Notes under the pieces: model-generated
Databases searched by the model: none
Seen by the model: the letters and a program-made list of their open reading frames with translations, nothing else
Told to the model about the DNA's origin: nothing
In this document: positions 1 through 8,352 of the stretch, piece after piece
Position numbering within the stretch: position 1 is the stretch's first letter
How the letters are laid out: every line of letters starts with the position of its first letter
Origin: CAYXEN01 sp964464035
GTDB lineage: Bacteria; Krumholzibacteriota; Krumholzibacteriia; WVZY01
DNA length: 16,773 bases
Assembly (NCBI GenBank): GCA_964464035.1
Contig: CAYXEN010000060.1
Coordinates: 1 to 16,773, forward strand
Reading direction: 5' to 3'
Program-made: the position numbers and the translations under genes

Positions 1-6
1 GCGATC

Positions 7-88
7 CGGGGCCCCCGCCGCGCGCAGCGAAGCGAGCACGGTGGGGTGAGATCGCTGACAGGACCCGCGGCACTCAGGCTACGAGCCC
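7..88. repeat. Intergenic structured repeat, copy 1
   Basis: This stretch matches 4397-4479. The core (7-74 against 4397-4465) is nearly identical, differing by about one substitution and one indel around position 30. Beyond the core, sequence identity drops but a small hairpin is kept at the same distance: GGCT-acg-AGCC here (77-87) and GGC-gaaaa-GCC in copy 2. The element is very GC-rich and lies just downstream of the minus-strand peptidase stop. No ORF in it is convincing. A related 25-nt module (cgagccc, 3 nt, gcagcggg, then cggc) follows this copy at 82-106 but precedes copy 2. The family is not one I can name. Confidence 0.8.
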
Positions 89-105
89 AAGGCAGCGGGC
101 GACGG

Positions 106-2169
106 CTATTTAGCCGCCAAGTCCGTCACGTATTGCAGCCTGCTGAAACGCAAGTGCTGGGCCGTCAGGTCCTCGTCGTAGACGATGTTCACGTCCGTGA
201 TCTTGCCGTCGGTAATAACGGGTACGAGACGCGGGAAGACGAAGGCTTTGAGCTTGGGGAGCTTGAGCTTGGCCTTTCTCGCCTTTATGTTCTCCTTCCA
301 GGCTTGGTTGACCTTCGTTCCGAACTCGTCGAAGAGCTTGGCAGCCGCTTCGGCGTCCCCGGTCGATTTGATCACCTGGAGCTTGCCGAGTAGTTCTCCG
401 ATACCCTTGCGCACCTTCGCGGGATCCCCGATCTTCACGTAGTAGTTGCCGTCGCGCTCGACCACGTCGACGCCGAAATCCTTGTTCGGGTCGCCTCCGT
501 TGTTCACCAGGTACATGAGAATGAGCTGGTTGCCCTTGTTATGGGCTTCTCTCACCTCTGAACCCTCGATGCGGTCGTAGCGCGAGAGCCACTGCTGGAG
601 ATAGTAGACGTACATCGCCTTCTCGATCTCTTCTTGATCGCTTTTCTCGAACGCGCCGATCTCGGGAAGCTTGGGATCGGATATGTGGTAGAGGGCGACG
701 AGGTCGGCCCGGCATTCTTCGAGCGACGAATACGCCCTGCCGATCATCGTCCGCGGGTCCACCGAGAGCTTGGGGTCGGGCTGACCCGAGCCATGCCCGA
801 TGATCTCGTGCATGTATACTTCCCACGGCCTGAGAACGCTGAGCGCGTACTTGAGGACGGCCTTGCGGTACTCGGGGAGATAGAATTCCTTGACCTGTTT
901 CTTGAACAGATCGAGGGAATGAGACTCTTCGATGTTGAGCAGGATCGTGTTCTTGCTTCCGTAATCCCTCCTGATGTCGTTGTAATTGGGGAGATTGTAG
1001 GCGGCGGGAGAGACGGGACCCGCGTCGCCGGTCTCCACGAGCACGTTCACCAGATTGGCCACGGGCTTGCTGATCTTCTTGCGCTTGTACTTGTCGGGCC
1101 ACGGCATCTTCTGCTCGAAATAGAGAGCGTTCTCCGCCAGCTTTTCGACCGGCCCCGCGTTGGCGGCGAAACTCACGTTGGCCTCGAAATTACCGATGAT
1201 GCCCCTGGGATCAATGTATTGTTCAATGAAGCCGTTGATGAAGTCTATCGCCGTGTTCGACTTGAGCCAATGTATGCTGTATTCACGGAAGAGGGCTTCG
1301 TCGCCGGTCGCATAAAAATCGAGGAGAGACTGGATCGCGGCTTCTTGCTCCTCGTCCTCGGCCAGCGGAAGCGCGAGTTTCAGGAAGTGACTCACCGTCT
1401 CCAGTTCGCGCGAATACAGTCCCCCGATCTTGTATACCTGCGGCACTATCCTGCCGTCGATCTTGGCGAACCTCACGTTGAGCTTGTTCTTCCAGAAGTC
1501 GATGAGGCCGTCGATGTCCGCGGCGGTCACGCCTTGGTCGTACATGTTGTTTGCGCTGGTCGCGATGATGTCCGCGTTCTCCGACTGGTTGGTCTGCAAC
1601 GGTTCGAAAGACGCATCGAAGATGGATGGCTCCAGCCTGGCGAGCTTGTCCTCGAGCGTTTCTCCCGGGCGCGTCGCTATCACGGCACCGTGTTTCACGG
1701 CGTACTCGGCGGCTTTCTTGAGCATTTCCGGCGTGAGAGAGTTCGGCGTGAATTTCACGTGGGAGTAGTGGTGGTATTGGCCGTGATGGATCCATATGTA
1801 CTTGAGGTAGTCGTGAACGGCCTCTCTCGTCTCGTCGTCCAGTCCATTGGATGCGAGATAGATGCTTTCGAGGAGTTCTTTGATCTCGAGGGCGTCCCTG
1901 TGGTTCTGCATGTACATGATGTTGTCGCCGGCGATGGCCGCTCGATAGAGGTAATATGCGAAGATCTTTCTCTCGACGGGAAGGCTTTCGAATCCCGTTG
2001 CATCCACCCCCAGCACTATCGCGTCGGTGCCGTTGGGCCCGAGCCTTTCGAGTTCTCCTACCATTCTTGCCTCTTTCTTTCGTGAACAGGAGCCGATTAC
2101 GAGCGTGAACAAGATCGGCAGTATCAAAACGATGAATGCGTAATACCGGTTCTTCTTCGAAGACTTCAT
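106..2169 (-). CDS. M49-family metallopeptidase (dipeptidyl-peptidase III type), lipoprotein
   Basis: Predicted zinc dipeptidyl peptidase, which would release dipeptides from the N-terminus of oligopeptides. The diagnostic M49 motif HExxGH is present as HEIIGH (residues 454-459, bases 793-810). The second motif, EECRAD, starts at residue 484 and supplies the third zinc ligand and neighbouring acidic residues. Length (687 aa) fits the family. I start at the ATG at 2169, preceded by GAGGAGGT, rather than at an upstream in-frame start without a ribosome-binding site. The N-terminus is lysine-rich, then hydrophobic (about 11-25), then a lipobox ending I-G-S-C28, so the protein is probably a lipoprotein acting in the periplasm or at the outer membrane. 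Family members in eukaryotes are cytosolic, so export is notable. It is divergent from ligA across about 165 nt. The family call is firm; substrate is unknown. Confidence 0.9.
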   Translation of the reverse strand: MKSSKKNRYYAFIVLILPILFTLVIGSCSRKKEARMVGELERLGPNGTDAIVLGVDATGFESLPVERKIFAYYLYRAAIAGDNIMYMQNHRDALEIKELLESIYLASNGLDDETREAVHDYLKYIWIHHGQYHHYSHVKFTPNSLTPEMLKKAAEYAVKHGAVIATRPGETLEDKLARLEPSIFDASFEPLQTNQSENADIIATSANNMYDQGVTAADIDGLIDFWKNKLNVRFAKIDGRIVPQVYKIGGLYSRELETVSHFLKLALPLAEDEEQEAAIQSLLDFYATGDEALFREYSIHWLKSNTAIDFINGFIEQYIDPRGIIGNFEANVSFAANAGPVEKLAENALYFEQKMPWPDKYKRKKISKPVANLVNVLVETGDAGPVSPAAYNLPNYNDIRRDYGSKNTILLNIEESHSLDLFKKQVKEFYLPEYRKAVLKYALSVLRPWEVYMHEIIGHGSGQPDPKLSVDPRTMIGRAYSSLEECRADLVALYHISDPKLPEIGAFEKSDQEEIEKAMYVYYLQQWLSRYDRIEGSEVREAHNKGNQLILMYLVNNGGDPNKDFGVDVVERDGNYYVKIGDPAKVRKGIGELLGKLQVIKSTGDAEAAAKLFDEFGTKVNQAWKENIKARKAKLKLPKLKAFVFPRLVPVITDGKITDVNIVYDEDLTAQHLRFSRLQYVTDLAAK

Positions 2170-2334
2170 ATCGCAACGACCTCCTCTGTATCCGGTTGGG
2201 AATTTGATCACCGACTATATATCAGAATCCGTCAAAAGTGAACTACTTAATGCCCTCTACACAAACCCATCGGTTTCTGCTAGGATTTGCGGAGAAGGCG
2301 GAAACCGGTTTCGCCGCTTCGACAGGTCAAAGCC

Positions 2335-4344
2335 ATGAGTTCAAGAGATGACGCGCACCGGGAGATCGAATCCCTCCGGGAGGAGATCCGGTACCACAAC
2401 CATCGCTATTACGTCCTGAACGACCCCGTCATATCCGATGCCGAGTACGACAGGATGTTTCGCCGCTTGGTGGAGCTCGAGCGGGAGCATCCCGAGCTGA
2501 TCACCCCGGATTCACCGACACAACGGGTAGGCGCCGAGCCCCAAGCGTCTTTCAAGGTGATCAAGCGCGACAAACCGATGCTGTCGCTCGAAAACGCGAT
2601 GGATCGCGAGGAGTTCTTCGACTGGGGGGAACGACTCGCCAAGGCCCTGGGGGACGCAAAACCCGATGATTTCGTCTGCGAGCCCAAGATGGACGGGGTG
2701 GCGGTGGAGCTGATCTACCGGGAAGGGGTCCTGGACCAGGGTTCCACTCGTGGAGACGGAGTAAACGGCGAGGACATCACGGCGAACGTGAGAACGATCA
2801 CATGCATCCCTCTGCGACTGCGAGCGGATTCGCCGCCGCGTTTCCTCAGCGTGAGGGGGGAAGTATACATGGAGAAGCAGGACTTCCGTCTCGTGAACAA
2901 ACGCCGGGAGGAAGAGGGCGAAAAACTCTACGCCAACCCCAGGAACCTCACCGCCGGATCGTTGAAGCAGCTTGATCCCAGGATCACCGCCTCGAGGCCG
3001 CTCAAGTTTTTCATCTATGGTTTGGGCGACGTAACCGGCGCGGAGGTCGCCAGCCAGTGGGACTTCCTGCAAGCGGCCAGGGAATGGGGCTTTCCCGTGA
3101 ATCCTCTCTCCAGGAGGTGCGGCACTCTGGAGGAAGTAGCCGATTATTACGAAGAGATCAATTCCAAGCGGGAAGACCTTCCGTACGAGATCGACGGGAT
3201 GGTGGTGAAGCTCAATCCCTTCGATCTCCAGGAGCGCGCGGGGAACAGGGCGCGTTCGCCGCGCTGGGCGATAGCGTGGAAGTTCCCGCCGCACGAAGAG
3301 CGGACGGAGGTCCTCGACATTTTCGTACAGGTGGGCAGAACCGGCGCGCTGACACCTGTCGCGAGATTGAAACCCGTTTTCGTCGGAGGAGTCACGGTAT
3401 CGAGCGCCACTTTGCACAACGAGGACGAGATCCGTAAGAAAGACGTAAGGATAGGAGACCAGGTATTCGTAAGGAGGGCCGGGGACGTCATACCCGAGAT
3501 CGTCGCCTCGATACCGGAAGCCCGCACGGGACGCGAGAAGCCTTTCCGGATGCCTTCGCATTGTCCGGTCTGCGGCGCAGAGGTTGTGCGTCCCGAAGGT
3601 GAGGCCGTCACTCGATGCCCCAGCCCATCATGCCCGGCGCAGGTCAAGGAACGGATAAGGCATTTCGCCTCGCGCGAGGCCATGGACATCGAGGGTCTGG
3701 GGGACAAGCTCGTATCTCAACTGGTCGATTCCGGTATGGTCGGAGATGCGGCGGATCTGTATACTCTGAAGCCGTCGGATCTGGCCGGCCTCGAGAGAAT
3801 GGCGGAGAAGTCCGCAGAGAACGTCGTCAGGTCAGTCGAAGGGTCGAAAAAGGTCTCCATGGCGAGGTTCATATATGCACTCGGCATACGCAACGTTGGT
3901 GCAACCGTCGCCGAGATCCTTGCCGCGGAATACAGCTCGATCGACGAGTTGATGGATGCCCCCGCCGAAGAGCTGGCCGAGATTCACGGCGTCGGACCGA
4001 TCATCGCCCGGGAGGTCCGCGCGTTCTTCGCGGATCCCTCCAATCGCAGGATCATCCGCAAGCTAATGGCTGCGGGGATCGAGTTCGAGGAGGTGAAAGC
4101 GGGGCAGGATGCGCCGCTTGCGGGGAAAACGTTTGTTTTCACAGGCACCCTGACGCATTTTTCCAGAAAGGATGCCGAAGAGCGGGTGAAGGCTCTCGGG
4201 GGCAGGACCTCTTCCTCGGTTTCGAAGAATACCTCGTACGTGGTGGCGGGCGAAAATCCCGGCTCGAAGTTCGAAAAGGCGAAGAAACTGGGGATAGAGA
4301 TATTGAGCGAGGACGATTTCATGGAGATGATAGGCGGAGCCTAG
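2335..4344 (+). CDS. ligA: NAD-dependent DNA ligase LigA
   Basis: Seals nicks in DNA using NAD+ in replication and repair. All domains of bacterial LigA are visible in order: the N-terminal Ia domain (R-Y-H-N-H-R-Y-Y, then D-A-E-Y-D), the adenylation domain with KMDG (AMP-accepting Lys118), the OB fold, a four-cysteine zinc finger (C410, C413, C428, C433), helix-hairpin-helix repeats (about 440-580) and a C-terminal BRCT domain (about 590-669). The product is 669 aa, the usual length. The ATG at 2335 is preferred over the in-frame TTG at 2287 because LigA homologues begin close to this residue. The ribosome-binding site (aggt, about 7 nt upstream) is weak. An imperfect hairpin around 2294-2321 lies just upstream of the start. 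No strong T-tailed terminator follows; the intergenic repeat copy 2 does. Confidence 0.98.
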   Translation: MSSRDDAHREIESLREEIRYHNHRYYVLNDPVISDAEYDRMFRRLVELEREHPELITPDSPTQRVGAEPQASFKVIKRDKPMLSLENAMDREEFFDWGERLAKALGDAKPDDFVCEPKMDGVAVELIYREGVLDQGSTRGDGVNGEDITANVRTITCIPLRLRADSPPRFLSVRGEVYMEKQDFRLVNKRREEEGEKLYANPRNLTAGSLKQLDPRITASRPLKFFIYGLGDVTGAEVASQWDFLQAAREWGFPVNPLSRRCGTLEEVADYYEEINSKREDLPYEIDGMVVKLNPFDLQERAGNRARSPRWAIAWKFPPHEERTEVLDIFVQVGRTGALTPVARLKPVFVGGVTVSSATLHNEDEIRKKDVRIGDQVFVRRAGDVIPEIVASIPEARTGREKPFRMPSHCPVCGAEVVRPEGEAVTRCPSPSCPAQVKERIRHFASREAMDIEGLGDKLVSQLVDSGMVGDAADLYTLKPSDLAGLERMAEKSAENVVRSVEGSKKVSMARFIYALGIRNVGATVAEILAAEYSSIDELMDAPAEELAEIHGVGPIIAREVRAFFADPSNRRIIRKLMAAGIEFEEVKAGQDAPLAGKTFVFTGTLTHFSRKDAEERVKALGGRTSSSVSKNTSYVVAGENPGSKFEKAKKLGIEILSEDDFMEMIGGA

Positions 4345-4396
4345 CACGAGTGCTCCCGTGTACCTTTCGAGCCCCGAGCAGCGGGTGGCGGCGGTT

Positions 4397-4479
4397 CGGG
4401 GCCCCCGCCGCGCGCAGCGTCAGCGAGCACGGTGGGGTGAGATCGCTGACAGGACCCGCGGCACTTCGGCGAAAAGCCC
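4397..4479. repeat. Intergenic structured repeat, copy 2
   Basis: Second copy of the element at 7-88, in the same orientation on the plus strand, between ligA and the next gene. It contains a perfect 8-bp inverted repeat, GTCAGCGA / TCGCTGAC, around a 16-nt centre; in copy 1 only the inner 5 bp are kept. A further inverted repeat, GCGGCGG (4388-4394) with CCGCCGC (4405-4411), overlaps its left edge. Copy 1 lies downstream of a minus-strand gene and copy 2 downstream of a plus-strand gene, so orientation relative to the adjacent gene is not fixed. That argues for a dispersed DNA element rather than a gene-specific leader. Confidence 0.8.
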
Positions 4480-4515
4480 GCCGGAGATAAGACGTGGAGG
4501 ATAAAGGAGGCAACA

Positions 4516-5516
4516 ATGAAGAGAGTAATCTTAGTGGTACTGGCGGCGGGCTTGGTAGCCGGCCAGGTCGGAGCCGCCGGGGCGGCGCGTTTCGCCAAGT
4601 TCAAGTTCCAGCCGGAGAAGAAGTACATCATCTCCATACTCCAGCAAGGGGAGATGACGGCGTCTTCCACCGGAGAGAGCGATGAGCAGAGCGGCCCGTT
4701 CGCGGCGGGAAACTTGAAGCAATCCCTCAAACTCAAGGTGGACCTGCAGACCTTCGCCGTCTCGTCGGCGAATACCATTCCCCTCAGCATGCGTTTCCAC
4801 GACCTGGAGATGGAAGTCAAGAGCGGGGATCAGACTGTCTCGATGCCCGTTCCCAAGAACAATCTGGGAAACAAAGAATACCAGGGGGAACTCGACGAAA
4901 CGGGAGAGATAAAAGTTTTGAACGATGCATCGCTGATTCTCCCCGGTGCCGGGGCGCAACAGGACCTCTATCAATTGCTCTTCCTGATTCCCGACTTGCC
5001 CGAGAGGGAGATCAAAGTCGGAGACGTCTTCGAGAACGAAGCCAAGTACCCCGAAGGAGACCAGGGGAAGGGCGAGGGGAGAATGAAGTACAAGGTCGAG
5101 AAAATAGATGGAGACGAAGTGACCATTTCGAGCGTTTTCAGCTCCACCGTGTCCAAACCCGAGGCGGGCCTGGAAGAAAACGCCGTGGGGGCGAAGGGCA
5201 CTATCATCTACTCGATCAAGGACAAGATCTGCANNNNNNNNNNNNNNNNNNNNNNNNNNNNNNNNNNNNNNNNNNNNNNNNNNNNNNNNNNNNNNNNNNN
5301 NNNNNNNNNNNNNNNNNNNNNNNNNNNNNNNNNAACGCCGTGGGGGCGAAGGGCACTATCATCTACTCGATCAAGGACAAGATCTGCAAGTCCATAGTAT
5401 CAGACATGGTGATAAACATAGCGGCCAAGGACCCCTCCGGCGGAGGCGGCAAGGAAGTGAAAAGGGTCATCGTCAACAAGATGCACCTCGTGATCAAGGT
5501 GAAAGCCGTGGATTGA
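4516..5516 (+). CDS. Secreted protein of unknown function (interrupted by scaffold gap)
   Basis: I do not recognise the family. The ATG at 4516 follows AAGGAGG with a 5-nt spacer, a strong start. The first 24 or so residues form a clear signal peptide (K-R, a hydrophobic core, then small residues A-G-A-A), so the mature protein is exported. It looks like beta-rich, charged periplasmic material without catalytic motifs. As written, a 100-N run at 5234-5333 shifts the frame. However, the 55 nt before the run (5179-5233) are repeated exactly after it (5334-5388). Removing one copy plus the Ns (155 nt) restores one open frame ending in TGA at 5514-5516, giving 281 aa. The gene therefore appears intact in the organism. 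It is convergent with the cyclophilin gene and shares its terminator hairpin. Confidence 0.85.
5179..5233 (+). repeat. 55-nt duplicate, left side of gap
   Basis: Exact copy of 5334-5388, ending immediately where the N run begins. Best read as an unmerged contig overlap of 55 nt rather than a biological repeat. Confidence 0.95.
5234..5333. other. Assembly gap of 100 N
   Basis: Exactly 100 undetermined bases, the conventional length for a gap of unknown size. Flanking sequence is duplicated, so the true gap length is probably negative (an overlap of 55 nt) and no real sequence is missing. Confidence 0.99.
5334..5388 (+). repeat. 55-nt duplicate, right side of gap
   Basis: Exact copy of 5179-5233, starting immediately after the last N. 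In its own frame it continues the coding sequence to the stop at 5514-5516. Confidence 0.95.
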
Positions 5517-5522
5517 AAAGAA

Positions 5523-5546
5523 AGAGAGCCCCCGGCGGGGCTCTCT
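5523..5546 (-). terminator. Rho-independent terminator of the cyclophilin gene
   Basis: Perfect 10-bp stem AGAGAGCCCC / GGGGCTCTCT with a 4-nt loop. On the minus strand it is followed by TTTCTTTTC, a proper U-rich tail, 31 nt past the cyclophilin stop. On the plus strand there is no T run, but the stem may also slow transcription arriving from the convergent secreted-protein gene. Confidence 0.85.
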
Positions 5547-5576
5547 AGTGGTAGCCGCGGGTTCTCGGCAGCTCAG

Positions 5577-6176
5577 TTACTTCACTTCGTATGCCTTGAG
5601 TATCACCACGGGGGTGACGGGGACGTTCTGATATCCCTTGCGCGTGGTGGTCTTGACGTTCGCGATCTTGTCTACCACGTCCATCCCGTCGATCACTTTG
5701 CCGAAGACCGCGTAGCCGTATCCCCGTGGAGTGTTGTCACGATGATCGAGCGCGGGATTGTCCTTGTGGTTGATGAAGAACTGGCTCGTGGCACTGTTGA
5801 TCTCCATCGTGCGAGCCATCGCTATGGTACCCCGCTTGTTCGACAAACCGTTGTCCGCCTCATTCTTGATGGGAGCGTTGGGCTCCATTTTCTTCATGTC
5901 CTTCGTGAATCCGCCACCCTGGATCATGAAGTTGGGAATCACGCAGTGGAATATGAGGTTGTTATAGAACTTGTGGTTGACGTACCAGAGAAAGTTCTTG
6001 ACCGTTTCCGGTGCTTTGTCGGGATAGAGCTCGAGCGTTATCTTGCCCAGGCTCGTTTCCATTACGACCATGGGATTCTTGCCTTTCTTTTCCTTTCCGA
6101 AGGCGCTCGAGGCGAGGCCGAAGGGAATCGCCAGGGACGAGACCATTACAAGCATGAGAAGTTTTCTTGCCATCAT
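5577..6176 (-). CDS. Secreted cyclophilin-type peptidyl-prolyl isomerase
   Basis: Would catalyse cis-trans isomerisation of X-Pro bonds during folding of exported proteins. The 199-aa product has a signal peptide (about 1-27) and a single cyclophilin domain resembling the bacterial PpiA type. Visible motifs are F-H-C-V-I-P-N-F-M-I-Q-G-G-G-F (76-90), a NSATSQFFI stretch and GYAVFGKVIDGMDVVDKI near the C-terminus. The first of two adjacent ATGs is chosen because AGGAGG sits 7 nt before it. Oddity: the position normally held by the catalytic arginine of F-H-R is Cys78 (codon TGC at 5943-5945, one base from CGC). Activity may be reduced or altered. The gene is 158 nt downstream of the glycosyltransferase, in the same direction, and ends at a good terminator. 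Confidence 0.93.
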   Translation of the reverse strand: MMARKLLMLVMVSSLAIPFGLASSAFGKEKKGKNPMVVMETSLGKITLELYPDKAPETVKNFLWYVNHKFYNNLIFHCVIPNFMIQGGGFTKDMKKMEPNAPIKNEADNGLSNKRGTIAMARTMEINSATSQFFINHKDNPALDHRDNTPRGYGYAVFGKVIDGMDVVDKIANVKTTTRKGYQNVPVTPVVILKAYEVK

Positions 6177-6334
6177 CGGATATCCTCCTGTGTTTTGCGA
6201 GCTTTGCCTCGTCGATGATCAAACGGCCGGATCGGTTTCCCGACCGCTAGAATCTAAGGCAAAGGCCGATGCGAGTCAAAGGAATTTTGGTGGTTATCGC
6301 TTTCTTGCCGGCACGGGGAGGAGGGAGAGGCACT

Positions 6335-7582
6335 TCAGACGCCGAAGTACTTGCGATAGAATTCCATCGTCACCCGCGCGATGCTCTCCCACGAGAATCG
6401 TTCCCTGATTGTCCCGAGCCCGTTCGAGGAGAGTTTCGCGGCGAGCCCGGGGTCTTCCAGGATTCTCCGTATCGCGCCGGCCAGTTCGTCCGGATTCGAA
6501 GGGTCCACGAGGAGACTGTCCGTCCCGTCCGAGAGGTTGTTCCTTATACCCCCGAACTCGGTTGCGACCACCGGGGTGCCGCAGCTCATCGCTTCGAGCA
6601 CCGTCATGCCGAAAGGTTCGTATTTCGAGGGCAGCACGAAAACTTCCGCCTTGCGGTAATAAGTGGCGAGGAGTTCGTCAGGTATGTAGCCGGTGAACCT
6701 CACCCTGTCTTCCATCCCCAGTTCGGTGACGATGCGCATCAGGCCGGCTTTGACGTCCCTCTCATGCTGCTTGGGATTCTTCGATCCGCCGCCTATCAGG
6801 AGGTAGACGTCTTCCTCCGCTCCCACGAGGCCGAAAGCTCGTACCAGAAAATCCAGCCCCTTGTTGCTGTCTATGCGGCTCAGGGCGAATACGAATCTTC
6901 CGGGAACATCGAGCGGCCTATCCTCCTCCCCCGCATCGAGAGGGCGGAAGCGCTTCGTGTCGACGCCCGGGGGAATTATGACGAGGTCGGGGCTTTCGAA
7001 GTCGTAGAGACGCTTGTAGTTGCTCTTGCCGTCCTCGGTGGTCACGGTCTGGGCCTTGGCTTTCCGGAAGATCTGGTTCTCCCAGTGAATCCTCTGGGAG
7101 AACTTGAAGAGTTTTTCCATCTCCTCCGGGTCCCCTCCCATCTGCTCCTTCTTCCACGCCCCGAGCGAATGCGCCGTGTAGCAGAAGTCCTTTCCCGTCT
7201 TCTCGCAGAGTTTCATCGAGACGTAGCCCGCGTCCCAATAGTGCGAGTGAATAACGTCGTAGTCGAGATCGTGTTCGCGCATGAAGTCGAGCATGTTGTC
7301 GACGAACTCGTCGAGGTGAGGGAAAAGATCCTCCTTGCGGATGAACCGATCGGGGCCGCAGGGAATGCGGATGACCCTGACCTTGTCGTTCACGGGGGCG
7401 ATCTCGTCGCGCCCCTCGAAGCGCCTCGTGTATATGTCCACCATCGGCCCGAGTTCGGCCAGGTGCTTGGAGAGCTCCAGGACGTAGGTGACCTGGCCGC
7501 CCGTGTCGGTGGCTCCAAGGATAGGCTCGGGATCGAAATAACCGTGCACACTGAGCATGCAGATTCTCTTCATGTCCGCCAT
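6335..7582 (-). CDS. GT4 glycosyltransferase, sucrose-phosphate / mannosylfructose-phosphate synthase type
   Basis: Retaining GT-B glycosyltransferase expected to move a hexose from a nucleotide sugar to a sugar phosphate or similar acceptor. Residues 12-30 carry the H-G-Y-F then D-T-G-G-Q signature of sucrose-synthase and sucrose-phosphate-synthase-like enzymes. H-S-H-Y-W-D (112-117) follows. The donor-binding half has the S-R-I-D-x-N-K-G element (R236, K241) and the E-x7-E pair (E322, E330). The 415-aa length fits bacterial forms without a fused phosphatase domain. Bacterial relatives make sucrose-6-phosphate or mannosylfructose-phosphate; I cannot choose between these from sequence alone. 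The start at 7582 has aaagg upstream; a Met at residue 4 is an alternative. The P-loop kinase gene ends 12 nt upstream, so the two are co-transcribed, suggesting compatible-solute or storage-sugar metabolism. Confidence 0.88.
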   Translation of the reverse strand: MADMKRICMLSVHGYFDPEPILGATDTGGQVTYVLELSKHLAELGPMVDIYTRRFEGRDEIAPVNDKVRVIRIPCGPDRFIRKEDLFPHLDEFVDNMLDFMREHDLDYDVIHSHYWDAGYVSMKLCEKTGKDFCYTAHSLGAWKKEQMGGDPEEMEKLFKFSQRIHWENQIFRKAKAQTVTTEDGKSNYKRLYDFESPDLVIIPPGVDTKRFRPLDAGEEDRPLDVPGRFVFALSRIDSNKGLDFLVRAFGLVGAEEDVYLLIGGGSKNPKQHERDVKAGLMRIVTELGMEDRVRFTGYIPDELLATYYRKAEVFVLPSKYEPFGMTVLEAMSCGTPVVATEFGGIRNNLSDGTDSLLVDPSNPDELAGAIRRILEDPGLAAKLSSNGLGTIRERFSWESIARVTMEFYRKYFGV

Positions 7583-7594
7583 ACGAAAGCCTTT

Positions 7595-8239
7595 CTATTC
7601 TTGCGGTGTCGCAAAGACGTTGTAGTCGGCGTCGACTACGATGGAAGCGAGTTTCTTGTGTTTCGAAATGATCTCGTGCTCTATCTTGAGGACGCGCTCG
7701 GAGAATTCGTCTATCTTTTCGCGCCCTCTTTCGAGTCGGGCGGCGACCGTGTCTTTGTAGGTCCTGTCTATGAAGACGTGGTGATCGGCGCTGCCCAGGC
7801 AGGTCGTGTAGGTCCCTTCCGCGATCGCTACGTCGTAGTCGGCCGGGTTGAACTTTTCTCTGGTGATCCTGTCCTCGTCGAATATGACCAGCGGTTTTTC
7901 GATCAAGGTGTCGGGGTCGTTCTTGAACTGGAAGAGATGGGTGTCCAGGAGCTTCAAGTTCACTTCTCCGAGCCCGACGTGCTTTATGTCCTTGAGCCTC
8001 ATCTCGTGGTTGGTCTTGGGTGGATAGTAGAAATAGTCGTCCTGCTGGAGAATCAAGGTGGGGTGTCCCTCCACCTCGAAAAGCTTCGCCAACTCGGCGG
8101 CTATCTCGCTCTTGCCGCTTCCGGATTCGCCGGCTATCGTTATCGTCGTCCTTTTCGCGACGGCTTCGCGAAGCAGCTCGAATATCGCCTTGGCCGCTCT
8201 GATGTGGTGAGGCTTGGCGATGATCTTGTCACCTATCAT
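7595..8239 (-). CDS. P-loop kinase, uridine kinase-like
   Basis: Probable small-molecule kinase of the uridine kinase / phosphoribulokinase-like P-loop group. Walker A is G-E-S-G-S-G-K-S (residues 37-44). Q-Q-D-D-Y-F (65-70) resembles the D-D-Y/F substrate-site element of uridine kinases. A later V-A-I-A-E-G-T-Y stretch matches the E-G segment of that group, and R-D/E-R-G-R-x-K follows in the lid region. The product is 214 aa. I start at 8239 (GAGG about 8 nt upstream) rather than 13 codons earlier. It precedes the glycosyltransferase by 12 nt. By context it may phosphorylate a sugar that the glycosyltransferase uses, but this is inference; uridine/cytidine is the conservative alternative substrate. 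Confidence 0.8.
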   Translation of the reverse strand: MIGDKIIAKPHHIRAAKAIFELLREAVAKRTTITIAGESGSGKSEIAAELAKLFEVEGHPTLILQQDDYFYYPPKTNHEMRLKDIKHVGLGEVNLKLLDTHLFQFKNDPDTLIEKPLVIFDEDRITREKFNPADYDVAIAEGTYTTCLGSADHHVFIDRTYKDTVAARLERGREKIDEFSERVLKIEHEIISKHKKLASIVVDADYNVFATPQE

Positions 8240-8352
8240 TTTCAATCCTCGCTGGCTGAGTTCAAGGATAAGATACACGCGGGCATTATTCGTTTCCAGG
8301 AGAAACTTCCTGCACCGAGTGAGAGTGATACCTCCACCGGGAGAATTACATG

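Noticed and set aside
634..2085. A 483-codon open frame antisense to the M49 peptidase
   Set aside because: The peptidase is supported by its family motifs; the antisense product shows no domain or start signal.
5179..5388. Biological tandem duplication or frameshift pseudogene in the secreted-protein gene
   Set aside because: The duplicate edges coincide exactly with the N run, and collapsing them restores the frame, so an assembly artefact is the simpler explanation.
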